IMG/VR virus record: IMGVR_UViG_3300020193_000027
Span: 1 to 55,715 of that record
Direction: 5' to 3' (one strand)
DNA from: a virus
Length of the DNA stretch: 55,715 nucleotides
Within the stretch, counting starts at the first letter, position 1. Each line of letters begins with the position of its first letter. A program made the translations under genes and the position numbers. Under the pieces are notes generated by a model. The model did no database searches. It saw only the letters and a program-made list of their open reading frames with translations, and was not told the DNA's origin. Shown here piece after piece: positions 1 through 6,500 of the stretch.

Positions 1-236
1 ACACTGCACACAATTGATAAATAAGGAAAAATTACTGCACACATACAACTTTATTGCAGCACACATACCCTGTTTGCTGCACACACTTGACCGTTCCCTG
101 CACACACTACTGGTTGTATATCCAGTAGTTGTACCATTTTTATACTAGTGGCCACAAACCACCAGCCTTAAACCACGAACCACGGTCAGTGGTCATTTAT
201 GCGCATAAACTCACATGTTCATAGGAATAACTAACC
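1..236. promoter_or_regulatory. Non-coding control region at the left end
   Basis: No gene is seen before position 237. The region holds five GCACACA repeats (annotated separately), an 8-bp inverted repeat ACTACTGG/CCAGTAGT at 106-129, a 5-bp inverted repeat ACCAC/GTGGT at 179-193, and a perfect 14-bp palindrome TTTATGC/GCATAAA at 196-209. A near-consensus -10 hexamer TATACT lies at 141-146, without a convincing -35 box. This density of repeats and dyads suggests a replication origin or an operator cluster for the rightward early genes. That role is inference. Confidence 0.55.
4..107 (+). repeat. Five direct GCACACA iterons
   Basis: The heptamer GCACACA occurs at 6, 37, 59, 79 and 100. Four copies are preceded by CT (CTGCACACA); the third is preceded by GCA. 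Start-to-start spacings are 31, 22, 20 and 21 bases, so the last four copies lie close to two helical turns apart, on one face of the DNA. Such phased short repeats are typical of initiator or repressor binding arrays. Confidence 0.7.
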
Positions 237-473
237 ATGAAATTCATATCCAGAACTTACGGCTATAACAAAAACATCCATCGCGTGTGCCTCGAGCCAC
301 ACGAGATGGCGTACTCGGACTATCGCATTGTCACCCTTGTCGACAACAACGGTGAACTGACCGATGACCAGTGGGCATCGATCGAGAAAGGCGAGAAACA
401 TCCCGGCCACTTCGGTGGCGAGGTCCGCGCGTTTGCCAACGGCGAACTCGAAGTCACCGTGTACACCGACTGA
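237..473 (+). CDS. Small hypothetical protein (78 aa)
   Basis: This is the first rightward gene after the left control region. An AGGAA Shine-Dalgarno-like stretch lies about 10 bases before the ATG. The product is soluble and mixed-charge, with no signal peptide or membrane segment. The C-terminal half is acidic (GELEVTVYTD). I do not recognise a family. Position next to the control region suggests an immediate-early host-takeover or regulatory protein, which is inference. A 113-aa reading frame on the opposite strand is its shadow. Confidence 0.75.
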   Translation: MKFISRTYGYNKNIHRVCLEPHEMAYSDYRIVTLVDNNGELTDDQWASIEKGEKHPGHFGGEVRAFANGELEVTVYTD

Positions 474-483
474 GGTAACAACA

Positions 484-762
484 GTGTTCAAAAACCAAAC
501 TATAGACAGCCAAGCACAACGCGACCTGGTCAACCTGCGCGTCTCACTCGCAAGGCTTGCCCAGATCGCCAATGTAGAAACCGATGAGCTATCCGTCCTT
601 GGAAAGCCCTACGAAGTTCTCTACAAGATGGCTTGTGACAACCGAAGAGGTTGGCACAGGCTCATCGTCCGAATATCCGATGCCATCGAACCAATCAACG
701 TAACCAAAAAGGCGGAGCCAACCAATGTTCCCGATAGGACAAATCGCCCCAACAGCTTCTAG
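484..762 (+). CDS. Small hypothetical protein (92 aa), GTG start
   Basis: The start chosen is GTG 484, 7 bases after a GAGGT ribosome-binding site that overlaps the stop of the upstream gene. The frame stays open further upstream to an ATG at 364, but that would overlap the previous gene by 110 bases. The product is probably mostly helical and basic at the C-terminus, with no recognisable motif. It overlaps the next gene by 38 bases, as usual in a compact early operon. Confidence 0.6.
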   Translation: MFKNQTIDSQAQRDLVNLRVSLARLAQIANVETDELSVLGKPYEVLYKMACDNRRGWHRLIVRISDAIEPINVTKKAEPTNVPDRTNRPNSF

Positions 763-1060
763 CATCATCTATTACGACGACGTTCCTGCCACTACCATCG
801 CTGAGTTCTACGAGTACGTCCTTGATAACATCAAGGACCCTGCACCAAACTTCTGTGCAGTTAGCCCAGAGCTGCCCATGAAAAGCGGAGCAGGTTGGTA
901 CGTAGGACGCTGTTGCTACAACTACGACGCTTTTTGCGGGCAATGGCGGTACGAGCCATACGACCGCACGTCGGATTACTTCTTGACCGAAGACGATGCC
1001 GCAGACCACGCGTCCTGGGCACGATGGACATTTACCAACAAGGTGGAGAAATCTCCATGA
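725..1060 (+). CDS. Hypothetical protein (111 aa), aromatic-rich
   Basis: The ATG follows a GGCGGAG ribosome-binding site inside the end of the preceding gene. The protein is acidic and rich in Tyr, Trp and Phe; its centre has the cluster GRCCYNYDAFCGQWRYEPYD. No known domain is recognised and no membrane segment is seen. The stop overlaps the next start as ATGA, implying translational coupling. Confidence 0.7.
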   Translation: MFPIGQIAPTASSIIYYDDVPATTIAEFYEYVLDNIKDPAPNFCAVSPELPMKSGAGWYVGRCCYNYDAFCGQWRYEPYDRTSDYFLTEDDAADHASWARWTFTNKVEKSP

Positions 1061-1260
1061 ACCCTTACGAAAAAGAGTCGATTATTTCTCACTACGAAGC
1101 TTTAGTAGCTTCTAACCACGCCGAAATAACCCGCCTCAACAAAACCATAAGTGATCTAAATGATAAGAAGTTCAAACTAGAAAACACTTTAATACTTGCA
1201 GAAATACTTGTATTTTCTATTGGCATAATTGTAGGTCTCTACATAGCTCGTTGGACATAA
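1057..1260 (+). CDS. Small coiled-coil/membrane protein (67 aa)
   Basis: The start is ATG 1057, overlapping the previous stop as ATGA and preceded by GGTGGAGAAA. Residues about 10-45 are charged and helical with a heptad-like pattern. Residues about 44-64 form one hydrophobic transmembrane helix (LAEILVFSIGIIVGLYIA). A long N-terminal helix before a C-terminal anchor suggests a cytoplasmic domain tethered to the inner membrane. Early-expressed membrane peptides of this type often act in host takeover or superinfection exclusion; that is inference. The stop lies directly before the hairpin promoter. Confidence 0.7.
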   Translation: MNPYEKESIISHYEALVASNHAEITRLNKTISDLNDKKFKLENTLILAEILVFSIGIIVGLYIARWT

Positions 1261-1291
1261 CGCTCGACGCTTCGCGTCTCGCGGTCAGTAT
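1261..1291 (+). promoter_or_regulatory. N4-type hairpin promoter candidate 1
   Basis: The element reads CGCTC, then the hairpin GACGC-TTC-GCGTC (1266-1278), then TCGCGGTCAGTAT. The same flanks surround a different but equally paired hairpin at 55186-55216. The complementary (template) strand contains GCGAAGC, a very stable DNA mini-hairpin. With the loop centre (1272) as -11, +1 is G1283 and the RNA would begin GG. This geometry matches coliphage N4 virion RNA polymerase promoters as I recall them. The downstream gene starts at 1324. Confidence 0.65.
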
Positions 1292-1323
1292 TATTTTTGT
1301 TCTTTAATCAAGGACTACTAACT

Positions 1324-1491
1324 ATGAAGCAGCTACCACTACCCATTTCACAATCAACCTTCGAACAACTATTCAACAAAGCTAAACAGTTTACTAACTA
1401 CTGTCTTCAACATCCTTCAGACGTATTGCTCGCAATCACACTTATCCTACTAATCGATATAGAAAACGACATCGACGAACTTGGAGAATAA
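1324..1491 (+). CDS. Small protein with hydrophobic segment (55 aa)
   Basis: The ATG at 1324 is chosen because AAGGA lies about 10 bases before it; the open frame could also begin at TTG 1297. It is the first gene after hairpin promoter 1. Residues about 32-46 are strongly hydrophobic (DVLLAITLILLID) followed by an acidic tail, so it may be a membrane peptide or an amphipathic helix. No family is recognised. Confidence 0.6.
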   Translation: MKQLPLPISQSTFEQLFNKAKQFTNYCLQHPSDVLLAITLILLIDIENDIDELGE

Positions 1492-1493
1492 CC

Positions 1494-1658
1494 ATGCGTG
1501 AGCGCAATCCACTCAATTTCAACACTGTCAACTGGGACTTGTTCACTGACTACGAACACCAGCTGACGGATCACGAATCATCGGACGTAGATCTCGAATC
1601 TACGCTCGAGGATATTAGTCGGACTAACGACCTGACTAACGAAACTAAGTACTACTAA
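1494..1658 (+). CDS. Small acidic hypothetical protein (54 aa)
   Basis: The ATG lies 2 bases after the upstream stop, with GGAGAA as ribosome-binding site. The product is strongly acidic (many Asp/Glu in the second half) and ends in KYY. No domain is recognised; small acidic early phage proteins are sometimes DNA mimics or inhibitors, but nothing here proves that. The coding sequence contains a 7-bp perfect inverted repeat, CGTAGAT/ATCTACG, at 1586-1604. Confidence 0.6.
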   Translation: MRERNPLNFNTVNWDLFTDYEHQLTDHESSDVDLESTLEDISRTNDLTNETKYY

Positions 1659-1677
1659 TCAACCACAGGTAACTCAA

Positions 1678-2322
1678 ATGACTGTTAAAGACCAAACCTT
1701 CATCCCCAATGTCATCGGCTATATGTCCGAGAAAAACACAACCATTGGCACCATCGCCAAGTTCGTCGAGTCGCAGCAAGCAAACGACCCGCTCGAGCGT
1801 ATTGCTCTTGCGTTCTTCAGCTTGCAGCGTCAGCGCCAGGCCGCAGTTCGTGCGGAACTGGAGCAGGGCGTCCCGGTCGAAGGACCTCCGTTCAAGCCGG
1901 AGCGTCTTCTCACCTTCGTTCAGTCCGTGATGAACGGCGTCTGTTGGGCAGCGCGTCGTCTGTACATTGCAAACGACAAGCCTGACCTCGGCAACGGCAT
2001 CGACTTCTCGCAAGACGTCGGTGACTGGGTAGGTGTCTACGCCAGCAACGAGCACATTCCGTCGCTTGTTGACAGTGACTTCATGGCACTGAACAAACTG
2101 CAGTCACTTCTGGCTGCCAAGATGGCGTATCTCACCGACATCAGCCCGCTCTACGTGTTCGAACAACGCACACGTGACGAGCACGGCAACTGGTACGTGG
2201 ACAAGACTTGTGAAAACTTCCACGAAGCCATGCCTGTTATGGACTCGATTGTCTCCCGTCTCCAAGAGGAACAGGAAGCAAACGAAGTGAGTAACTTCAT
2301 GAAGCAGCTCCGTGCTGCGTAA
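1678..2322 (+). CDS. Hypothetical protein (214 aa)
   Basis: The gene begins at ATG 1678, about 8 bases after AGGTAA, and ends upstream of a strong terminator. The predicted product is soluble and helical, with several amphipathic helices (FVESQQANDPLERIALAFFS near residues 30-50) and a C-terminal charged helix. I recognise no catalytic motif. GC-rich codon use, unlike the AT-rich small genes that follow, and the large size for this region suggest a well-expressed conserved protein. Confidence 0.75.
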   Translation: MTVKDQTFIPNVIGYMSEKNTTIGTIAKFVESQQANDPLERIALAFFSLQRQRQAAVRAELEQGVPVEGPPFKPERLLTFVQSVMNGVCWAARRLYIANDKPDLGNGIDFSQDVGDWVGVYASNEHIPSLVDSDFMALNKLQSLLAAKMAYLTDISPLYVFEQRTRDEHGNWYVDKTCENFHEAMPVMDSIVSRLQEEQEANEVSNFMKQLRAA

Positions 2323-2381
2323 TTAACCAACAACCAATGAGGTTGAGGGAAGGCCGGTTGTTGCCTTGACACAAAGCAACC

Positions 2382-2423
2382 AAAAAAGCCTCCTACTCCT
2401 GAACCGGGTAGGGGGCTTTTTTT
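2382..2423 (+). terminator. Rho-independent terminator
   Basis: A 9-bp stem GCCTCCTAC/GTAGGGGGC (one G-T pair), extended by A/T pairs, encloses an 11-base loop and is followed by seven T residues. It closes the first early transcription unit (to 2322) before an AT-rich gene group. Confidence 0.9.
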
Positions 2424-2454
2424 ATGTAACTAGTTTAGAAAATAGGTAATTGCT

Positions 2455-2775
2455 ATGTACCAAACCCAACATGACTTTGAAGAGGATAAAATACTTAGAG
2501 CTAATACTAGCTACCGTGCCCTATGGGCCAGTGTTCTTTTACAAGCTATACGAGACGTAGACGACAAAGAAGAAAGGTACGAAGCCTTAAATTACTTACA
2601 CAGTTTTTCTGAAAAAGAACGTTCATTTAATTGGATTTGCGACATGCTTGACCTAGACACAGAGCGCATCCGCACACTGACACTAACACACACAGGCCGC
2701 CGTAAATTATTAGGCGGCAATGTAGGCAATAGAACTCTTGGTGTAAAAAGATACAAACCACAGGATACAAAATAA
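2455..2775 (+). CDS. Hypothetical phage protein (106 aa)
   Basis: The ATG follows AGGTAATTGCT. The protein has a helical N-terminal half (YRALWASVLLQAIRDV) and a segment FNWICDMLDLDTERIR that resembles a short helix-turn-helix seen in many uncharacterised phage proteins. The C-terminus is basic (Arg/Lys rich), consistent with nucleic-acid contact. I know the pattern from phage genomes but no proven function. The stop overlaps the next start (TAATG). Codon use is AT-rich. Confidence 0.75.
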   Translation: MYQTQHDFEEDKILRANTSYRALWASVLLQAIRDVDDKEERYEALNYLHSFSEKERSFNWICDMLDLDTERIRTLTLTHTGRRKLLGGNVGNRTLGVKRYKPQDTK

Positions 2776-2948
2776 TGTCTTCCTTCTATACTGAATACGA
2801 TGTAGGAAAACTTAAATACCAAATCAAACAACTAGAAGAAGAACTCAAACAGCAACTTTCACCAGACCCCAACTTTATGGTTTTTGAAATTTTAATATGC
2901 ATAACCTGCACTTTGGCCGGTTATGTCTTAGGTGTTATTACTACTTAA
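2775..2948 (+). CDS. Small coiled-coil membrane protein (57 aa)
   Basis: The start overlaps the preceding stop as TAATG, so translation is probably coupled. Residues about 10-28 form a charged coiled coil (LKYQIKQLEEELKQQL) and residues about 36-56 a single transmembrane helix. The design matches the 67-aa protein at 1057-1260: cytoplasmic coil then C-terminal anchor. No function is recognised. Confidence 0.6.
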   Translation: MSSFYTEYDVGKLKYQIKQLEEELKQQLSPDPNFMVFEILICITCTLAGYVLGVITT

Positions 2949-2970
2949 ACATGTAAACGTCCCTTAGTTT

Positions 2971-3396
2971 ATGCAAACTTTTTTACCATATCCCAACTAC
3001 GCCCAATCAGCACTAATCCTAGACCGCCAACGCCTTGGAAAGCAGCGGGTAGAGTGCAAACAAATCCTGCTCGCTATGCCAAAGACCACTGGCGGATGGC
3101 GCAATCACCCAGCTACCAACATGTGGCGCAACCACGAAATAGAGCTATGTCGGTATGGAGCCGCCATGTGCCGTGAATGGATATCTCGTGGGTATAACGA
3201 CTCACTGCTGCCGTTCTTCGAAGACGCAGCAGATCAGTACAGCTCCGATGGACGCAATGACGCACCGCCCGCCTGGCTAGGCGAAGACGCATTGCACGCG
3301 TCGCATCGCAGCAACCTATTGCGCAAAGACCCTGTGTATTACGCTCGCTACAACTGGATCGAACCATCAAACTTACCCTACGTGTGGCCCGTATGA
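2971..3396 (+). CDS. Pyrimidine-dimer DNA glycosylase-like (MSMEG_6728/T4 EndoV-type) protein, 141 aa
   Basis: The N-terminus MQTFLPYPNYAQSALILDRQ and the later HASHRSNLLRKDPVYY segment match my memory of the MSMEG_6728 family, which is related to T4 endonuclease V-type pyrimidine-dimer glycosylases. In T4 the enzyme binds UV dimers, cleaves the glycosylic bond with the N-terminal amine and nicks the backbone. Here the N-terminus is MQT rather than T4's MT, so chemistry may differ. Length equals the T4 enzyme (about 138 aa). The stop overlaps the next start (ATGA). The fold assignment is more certain than the activity. Confidence 0.7.
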   Translation: MQTFLPYPNYAQSALILDRQRLGKQRVECKQILLAMPKTTGGWRNHPATNMWRNHEIELCRYGAAMCREWISRGYNDSLLPFFEDAADQYSSDGRNDAPPAWLGEDALHASHRSNLLRKDPVYYARYNWIEPSNLPYVWPV

Positions 3397-3641
3397 ATCT
3401 TGAAAAACATGTCAAAGCAGCCATTGAAAACCTAGTTTCAGATGGCTTCAATCCAGAGAAACTCGACAATTTTCTCAAGAACTTTACGCTAGCAATAGCG
3501 TACGTGCTTGGTTCAGTACGAGCATCAACTAATAACCAAATCACCCAAGAAGAAATAGATTATTTAATCGACGGACTAGGGGACTTCATGAAACGAACAT
3601 CACGAGACATTGAAAACGAATTTAAGTCCAACGTTCACTAA
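3393..3641 (+). CDS. Hypothetical helical protein (82 aa)
   Basis: The start is ATG 3393, overlapping the glycosylase-like gene stop by four bases. The product is acidic and apparently all-helical (LEKHVKAAIENLVSDGF, QEEIDYLIDGLGDFMKR). No catalytic motif, zinc ligand set or membrane segment is seen. Tight coupling suggests co-expression with the repair-like gene, without showing a shared job. Confidence 0.65.
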   Translation: MNLEKHVKAAIENLVSDGFNPEKLDNFLKNFTLAIAYVLGSVRASTNNQITQEEIDYLIDGLGDFMKRTSRDIENEFKSNVH

Positions 3642-3643
3642 TC

Positions 3644-3850
3644 ATGAGCACTCTATGCGTTGAGTGCCAGGAACGCAGCGTGCCCAACGCACGAAAAGCG
3701 CTCGGCTACGAGCTCTGTCTACAGTGCGGCGAAGCGTCTGCTCGCAGAGTCAAACACACCATACTGCCATTACATAAAAGCAACTACATGGTCCCAGCTA
3801 ACCGGGAAGAAATCAAAGGCTTCAATAATAAAGGAGGCTTTCACCGATGA
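3644..3850 (+). CDS. Small zinc-finger protein (68 aa)
   Basis: Two CxxC pairs are visible, CVEC near residues 5-8 and CLQC near residues 25-28, separated by about 17 residues. That is a treble-clef or DksA/TraR-like zinc ribbon. The remainder is basic. It could bind DNA, RNA or RNA polymerase; the sequence does not decide. The start lies 2 bases after the previous stop. The end overlaps the next gene as ATGA and carries that gene's strong AAAGGAGG ribosome-binding site. Confidence 0.7.
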   Translation: MSTLCVECQERSVPNARKALGYELCLQCGEASARRVKHTILPLHKSNYMVPANREEIKGFNNKGGFHR

Positions 3851-4080
3851 GCATCATTTGGCTTGTTAAAGGAACTAAAGAGTTTGATCCTGGAGAATAC
3901 TCAGAAATATTCGAATGGGGATTCACAGACGTAACGTCTGCCGAAAGAACTAAACGATACTGCGAAAGAATTTACCCATCCGCTAGATGGGAAACTACCG
4001 TACTTCGTGTCGATAGCTACAGCGAACTTGACATCACTCTTGGGTATTTAATCAGCCAACAACAAGCAGAGGAGATCTGA
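3847..4080 (+). CDS. Hypothetical protein (77 aa)
   Basis: A very strong AAAGGAGG precedes the ATG. The product is a small acidic protein beginning MSIIWLVKGTKEFDPGEYSE, with mixed alpha/beta character and no known motif. It is overlapped by four bases with the zinc-finger gene and followed after 2 bases by the next gene. Confidence 0.7.
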   Translation: MSIIWLVKGTKEFDPGEYSEIFEWGFTDVTSAERTKRYCERIYPSARWETTVLRVDSYSELDITLGYLISQQQAEEI

Positions 4081-4082
4081 CT

Positions 4083-4352
4083 ATGGTTTGGAACCTTCGC
4101 TTTATTCATTTCGAAGATCCGTTTACCGACGATAGTTATATCGAACTAAGTGAAGTCTTTTACGACTCAAACGAAAACCCTGAAGGATACGCTCGCCCCC
4201 ATCTTGTATTTGACTCAGCTGACGAAATCGAAATGTTCATTGAACGAGTTCGTGCTGCTGCCACAAAACCGTTTCTTACCGAAAACGAATTCCCAAAACG
4301 AGAAGACTTAGGCGATGAACAGATCTTCTACGACACTCAAACCGAAAACTAA
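4083..4352 (+). CDS. Hypothetical acidic protein (89 aa)
   Basis: GAGGAG sits about 8 bases before the ATG. The protein is strongly acidic throughout and looks alpha/beta (beta strand MVWNLRFIHF, then a helix near DEIEMFIERVRAAA). No family is recognised. Small acidic early proteins can be inhibitors of host DNA-binding proteins, but nothing here identifies a target. Confidence 0.7.
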   Translation: MVWNLRFIHFEDPFTDDSYIELSEVFYDSNENPEGYARPHLVFDSADEIEMFIERVRAAATKPFLTENEFPKREDLGDEQIFYDTQTEN

Positions 4353-4524
4353 GTACTTTGGCTGGGACTACCGCAAAAACGTCCAACTACGTATGACAGG
4401 TAAAGAATGGCATATCTATACAAAACGAGAGCGTTTCAACTATGAACGTGGGAACGACGCCGTCACAGGAAATGCTTGCGAGATCTGGCTTGATGGTACA
4501 GACATCAATCACAAAAAACCTTAA
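4315..4524 (+). CDS. Hypothetical basic protein (69 aa)
   Basis: The frame is open from ATG 4315 to 4524 and overlaps the preceding gene by 38 bases. The product is basic with several aromatic residues (KYFGWDYRKNVQLRMTGKEW). The first 12 residues may not be translated if a later start is used; the ribosome-binding site at 4315 is weak. No family is recognised. Confidence 0.5.
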   Translation: MNRSSTTLKPKTKYFGWDYRKNVQLRMTGKEWHIYTKRERFNYERGNDAVTGNACEIWLDGTDINHKKP

Positions 4525-4636
4525 TAAATCTTGGTACTGGCGCTTAATAAACGTAATGTTTGACACACCTTACGATTGGCGCTGGGTTCCACCGCCAAAC
4601 TGGCGTGCCAGTCGAGGCCACCGAGATTACTGGTAA
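4493..4636 (+). CDS. Possible small Trp-rich protein (47 aa)
   Basis: An open frame continues to 4636 past the end of the upstream gene. Its C-terminal part is distinctive (DTPYDWRWVPPPNWRASRGH) and not typical of random frames. Starts at ATG 4442, 4493 or 4556 are all possible and none has a good ribosome-binding site; 4493 is a compromise. No function is recognised. Confidence 0.35.
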   Translation: MVQTSITKNLNKSWYWRLINVMFDTPYDWRWVPPPNWRASRGHRDYW

Positions 4637-4657
4637 TTATCTATATAGGACACATCA

Positions 4658-4924
4658 ATGAAATATTCAGAAAAGGAAACTAAAATAATCATTGAAATTA
4701 CCCGTGCTTTATCTGTAGAACCAGAGTTCGACGGATCTAAAATACTCTGGCGCAAAAACAAATACAAAAACCATGACGTACTGATTGACTTTGAGAAGGA
4801 TGAACTTACCGTCGACAACAGTGACGGCATGTACATAAGCTATTCAAATTCACTTCTCTATCAGATAGCTGGGATTGCTCTTTTGAACGAACTTGCTTTC
4901 GTAAACAATTCTATTAACAATTAA
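4658..4924 (+). CDS. Hypothetical protein (88 aa)
   Basis: The gene starts at ATG 4658 after TAGGACAC. The product is an acidic alpha/beta protein (KYSEKETKIIIEITRALSVE at the N-terminus), AT-rich in codon use and without known motifs. It lies in a run of small early genes with short gaps. Confidence 0.65.
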   Translation: MKYSEKETKIIIEITRALSVEPEFDGSKILWRKNKYKNHDVLIDFEKDELTVDNSDGMYISYSNSLLYQIAGIALLNELAFVNNSINN

Positions 4925-4949
4925 AGAACCCTACAGGATCTAACTAACT

Positions 4950-5252
4950 ATGGGCATATTAGAAGGCGCACTAGCCGCCATCGCAATAATATTTCTATTA
5001 CTAAAGCTCAACCTTAAACGCATCGCTAAACACGACATTTTTCTTGACATCTGCCTGACGTTCTTTTTCATCTGGATATTCGCCGGCACTTTCGCTGGCA
5101 TGATGGTAGGCCTTTGGGCCGGTGCCTTCATCTCAATATTCCTGTTCATTGCAAAACGACACGTCAAACACGAGGAACTGCGTTGGGTTCGCATACGCAG
5201 TTTCCCGTACCGCAAACTTGCTTGGGTCGAAGTAATCGACACCCAGAAATAA
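4950..5252 (+). CDS. Inner-membrane protein with 2-3 TM helices (100 aa)
   Basis: Three hydrophobic stretches are visible: residues about 4-20 (LEGALAAIAIIFLLLKL), about 28-50 (DICLTFFFIWIFAGTFAGMM) and about 52-68 (GLWAGAFISIFLFIA). A basic C-terminal tail follows, consistent with a cytoplasmic end by the positive-inside rule. It is not in the lysis cassette, so holin is unlikely; superinfection exclusion or membrane remodelling is possible. It is the last small early gene before the structured intergenic RNA candidate. Confidence 0.7.
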   Translation: MGILEGALAAIAIIFLLLKLNLKRIAKHDIFLDICLTFFFIWIFAGTFAGMMVGLWAGAFISIFLFIAKRHVKHEELRWVRIRSFPYRKLAWVEVIDTQK

Positions 5253-5279
5253 CGCGCCGCCTAATCAGCAGCTAGTCTG

Positions 5280-5459
5280 ACCCGGACGATGAGAAGCGCC
5301 ATGATAGGCGCGGGTGGTTCGGCAACAGCTTACCCGTAGCAATACGGATAGCCAATGATGCCTAGGCAGTAATGCTTACCGGCTAACCAACCGGGCGTTG
5401 GCAACACGACAGTCTCCTGTGGCCGTGAAGCGGATGCAAAGTTACCGCCGCACAGGGGA
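5280..5459 (+). ncRNA. Candidate structured RNA upstream of the MoxR operon
   Basis: The 238-base gap between 5252 and 5491 has no credible ORF but a chain of perfect stems: GCGCC/GGCGC (5296-5311) inside ACCC/GGGT (5280-5315); CCGTA-GCAA-TACGG (5334-5347); AGGCA-GTAA-TGCTT (5364-5377, one G-T pair); CCAAC/GTTGG (5387-5401); and a 9-bp closing stem TCTCCTGTG/CACAGGGGA (5413-5459) enclosing GCGG/CCGC. Two loops are GNRA tetraloops, typical of folded RNAs. It could be a cis leader for the MoxR operon, a trans-acting RNA or a ribozyme. I do not recognise a known riboswitch or ribozyme consensus. Confidence 0.6.
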
Positions 5460-5490
5460 AGCACCCTAATTCACAACAAAGGACCAACTA

Positions 5491-6489
5491 ATGCGTACTA
5501 TTCGTCCCTCTCAACTCAAGTCAGAACTCCGTGCCAACGCGCTTGCTCGCGTGCCAACCATGATCTGGGGTCCTCCAGGTCTGGGTAAGTCGCAAATTGT
5601 TTATCAGTTTGCTGAAGATCTTTTAGCTAAAGTCTTTGAGCTTCGTGCCAACCTGTTTGATCCTGTCGACGTTCGCGGCGGCCTCAAGGTAGTTGAGCAA
5701 GCCGATGGTTCATACCGCACAAGATACGGTGTGCCCGAGGATTATCCGGAAACCAACTACACCGGCACGGTAGTGCTGCTTATTGACGAGTTGCCCAATG
5801 CTCCAAAAGCCACACAGAACGCACTGCTGCAATTAACTCTTGATCGCAAGATTGGCACGTACGTCCTTCCGGAAAACACCATCATTGCAGCAGCTGGCAA
5901 CCGAGCGCAAGATCGAGCCGCGATCCACGAAATGCCAACCCCGGTCAAGAACCGGTTTGCGCACTACACTCTCGAGCCGAACATCGACGACTGGGTAGCC
6001 TGGGCTTTGCAACGCAACATTGACGACAGCATCGTGTCGTTCTTGCGTTACCGCCCTGGTCTCCTGCACAGCATGGACAACGCGGACTACGCGTTTCCGT
6101 CGCCCCGTACCTGGGAGATGGTCAACCGCAAACTGCCGTTCATGGAAGACATGTTCTACGGCGTTTCGTCTTTGATTGGCGACGGCCCTGCAGGCGAGTA
6201 CCTCGCACATCGTGCAATCCGCAAGGATCTGCCGGACATCGACGATCTCATGCAGAACCCGTCAACCACACGCGTACCTGGAGATCCTTCGACGCTTTAC
6301 GCCATTGCTGGCGCACTGGCATCGAGGGTCGATCAAGGCAACTTCGACGCCATCATGCGTTACAACCGACGCATGCCTCGTGAGTTCCAAGTTGTATTGA
6401 TTCGCGACTGCATCGCAAAAGAGCGTCAGCTCCTGAATCACCCGGCGTTTAAATCATGGACGTCTGCCAACGTAGACGTTGTTATCTAA
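5491..6489 (+). CDS. MoxR-like AAA+ ATPase (332 aa)
   Basis: Walker A GPPGLGKS lies at about residues 26-33 and Walker B VVLLIDELPNA at about 92-102, followed by a sensor-like AAGN segment near 131-134. This is the layout of MoxR/RavA-type AAA+ proteins, which act as ATP-driven remodelling chaperones, typically with a VWA-domain partner. A VWA protein lies two genes downstream (7180-8310), which supports the call. AAAGGACC precedes the ATG, directly after the structured RNA candidate. The target in a phage is unknown; virion assembly, host-protein remodelling or DNA-modification support are possible. Confidence 0.85.
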   Translation: MRTIRPSQLKSELRANALARVPTMIWGPPGLGKSQIVYQFAEDLLAKVFELRANLFDPVDVRGGLKVVEQADGSYRTRYGVPEDYPETNYTGTVVLLIDELPNAPKATQNALLQLTLDRKIGTYVLPENTIIAAAGNRAQDRAAIHEMPTPVKNRFAHYTLEPNIDDWVAWALQRNIDDSIVSFLRYRPGLLHSMDNADYAFPSPRTWEMVNRKLPFMEDMFYGVSSLIGDGPAGEYLAHRAIRKDLPDIDDLMQNPSTTRVPGDPSTLYAIAGALASRVDQGNFDAIMRYNRRMPREFQVVLIRDCIAKERQLLNHPAFKSWTSANVDVVI

Positions 6490-6500
6490 CGGAGAACCCT

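Noticed and set aside
171-193. Possible third hairpin promoter with the core CGGTCAGT
   Set aside because: It shares the GGTCAGT core, but the 13 bases where the hairpin should be (167-179) do not pair.
5280-5326. tRNA or T-loop-like element (GGTTCGGCAAC)
   Set aside because: No acceptor stem, anticodon arm or standard T-loop (TTCRANY) can be built around it.
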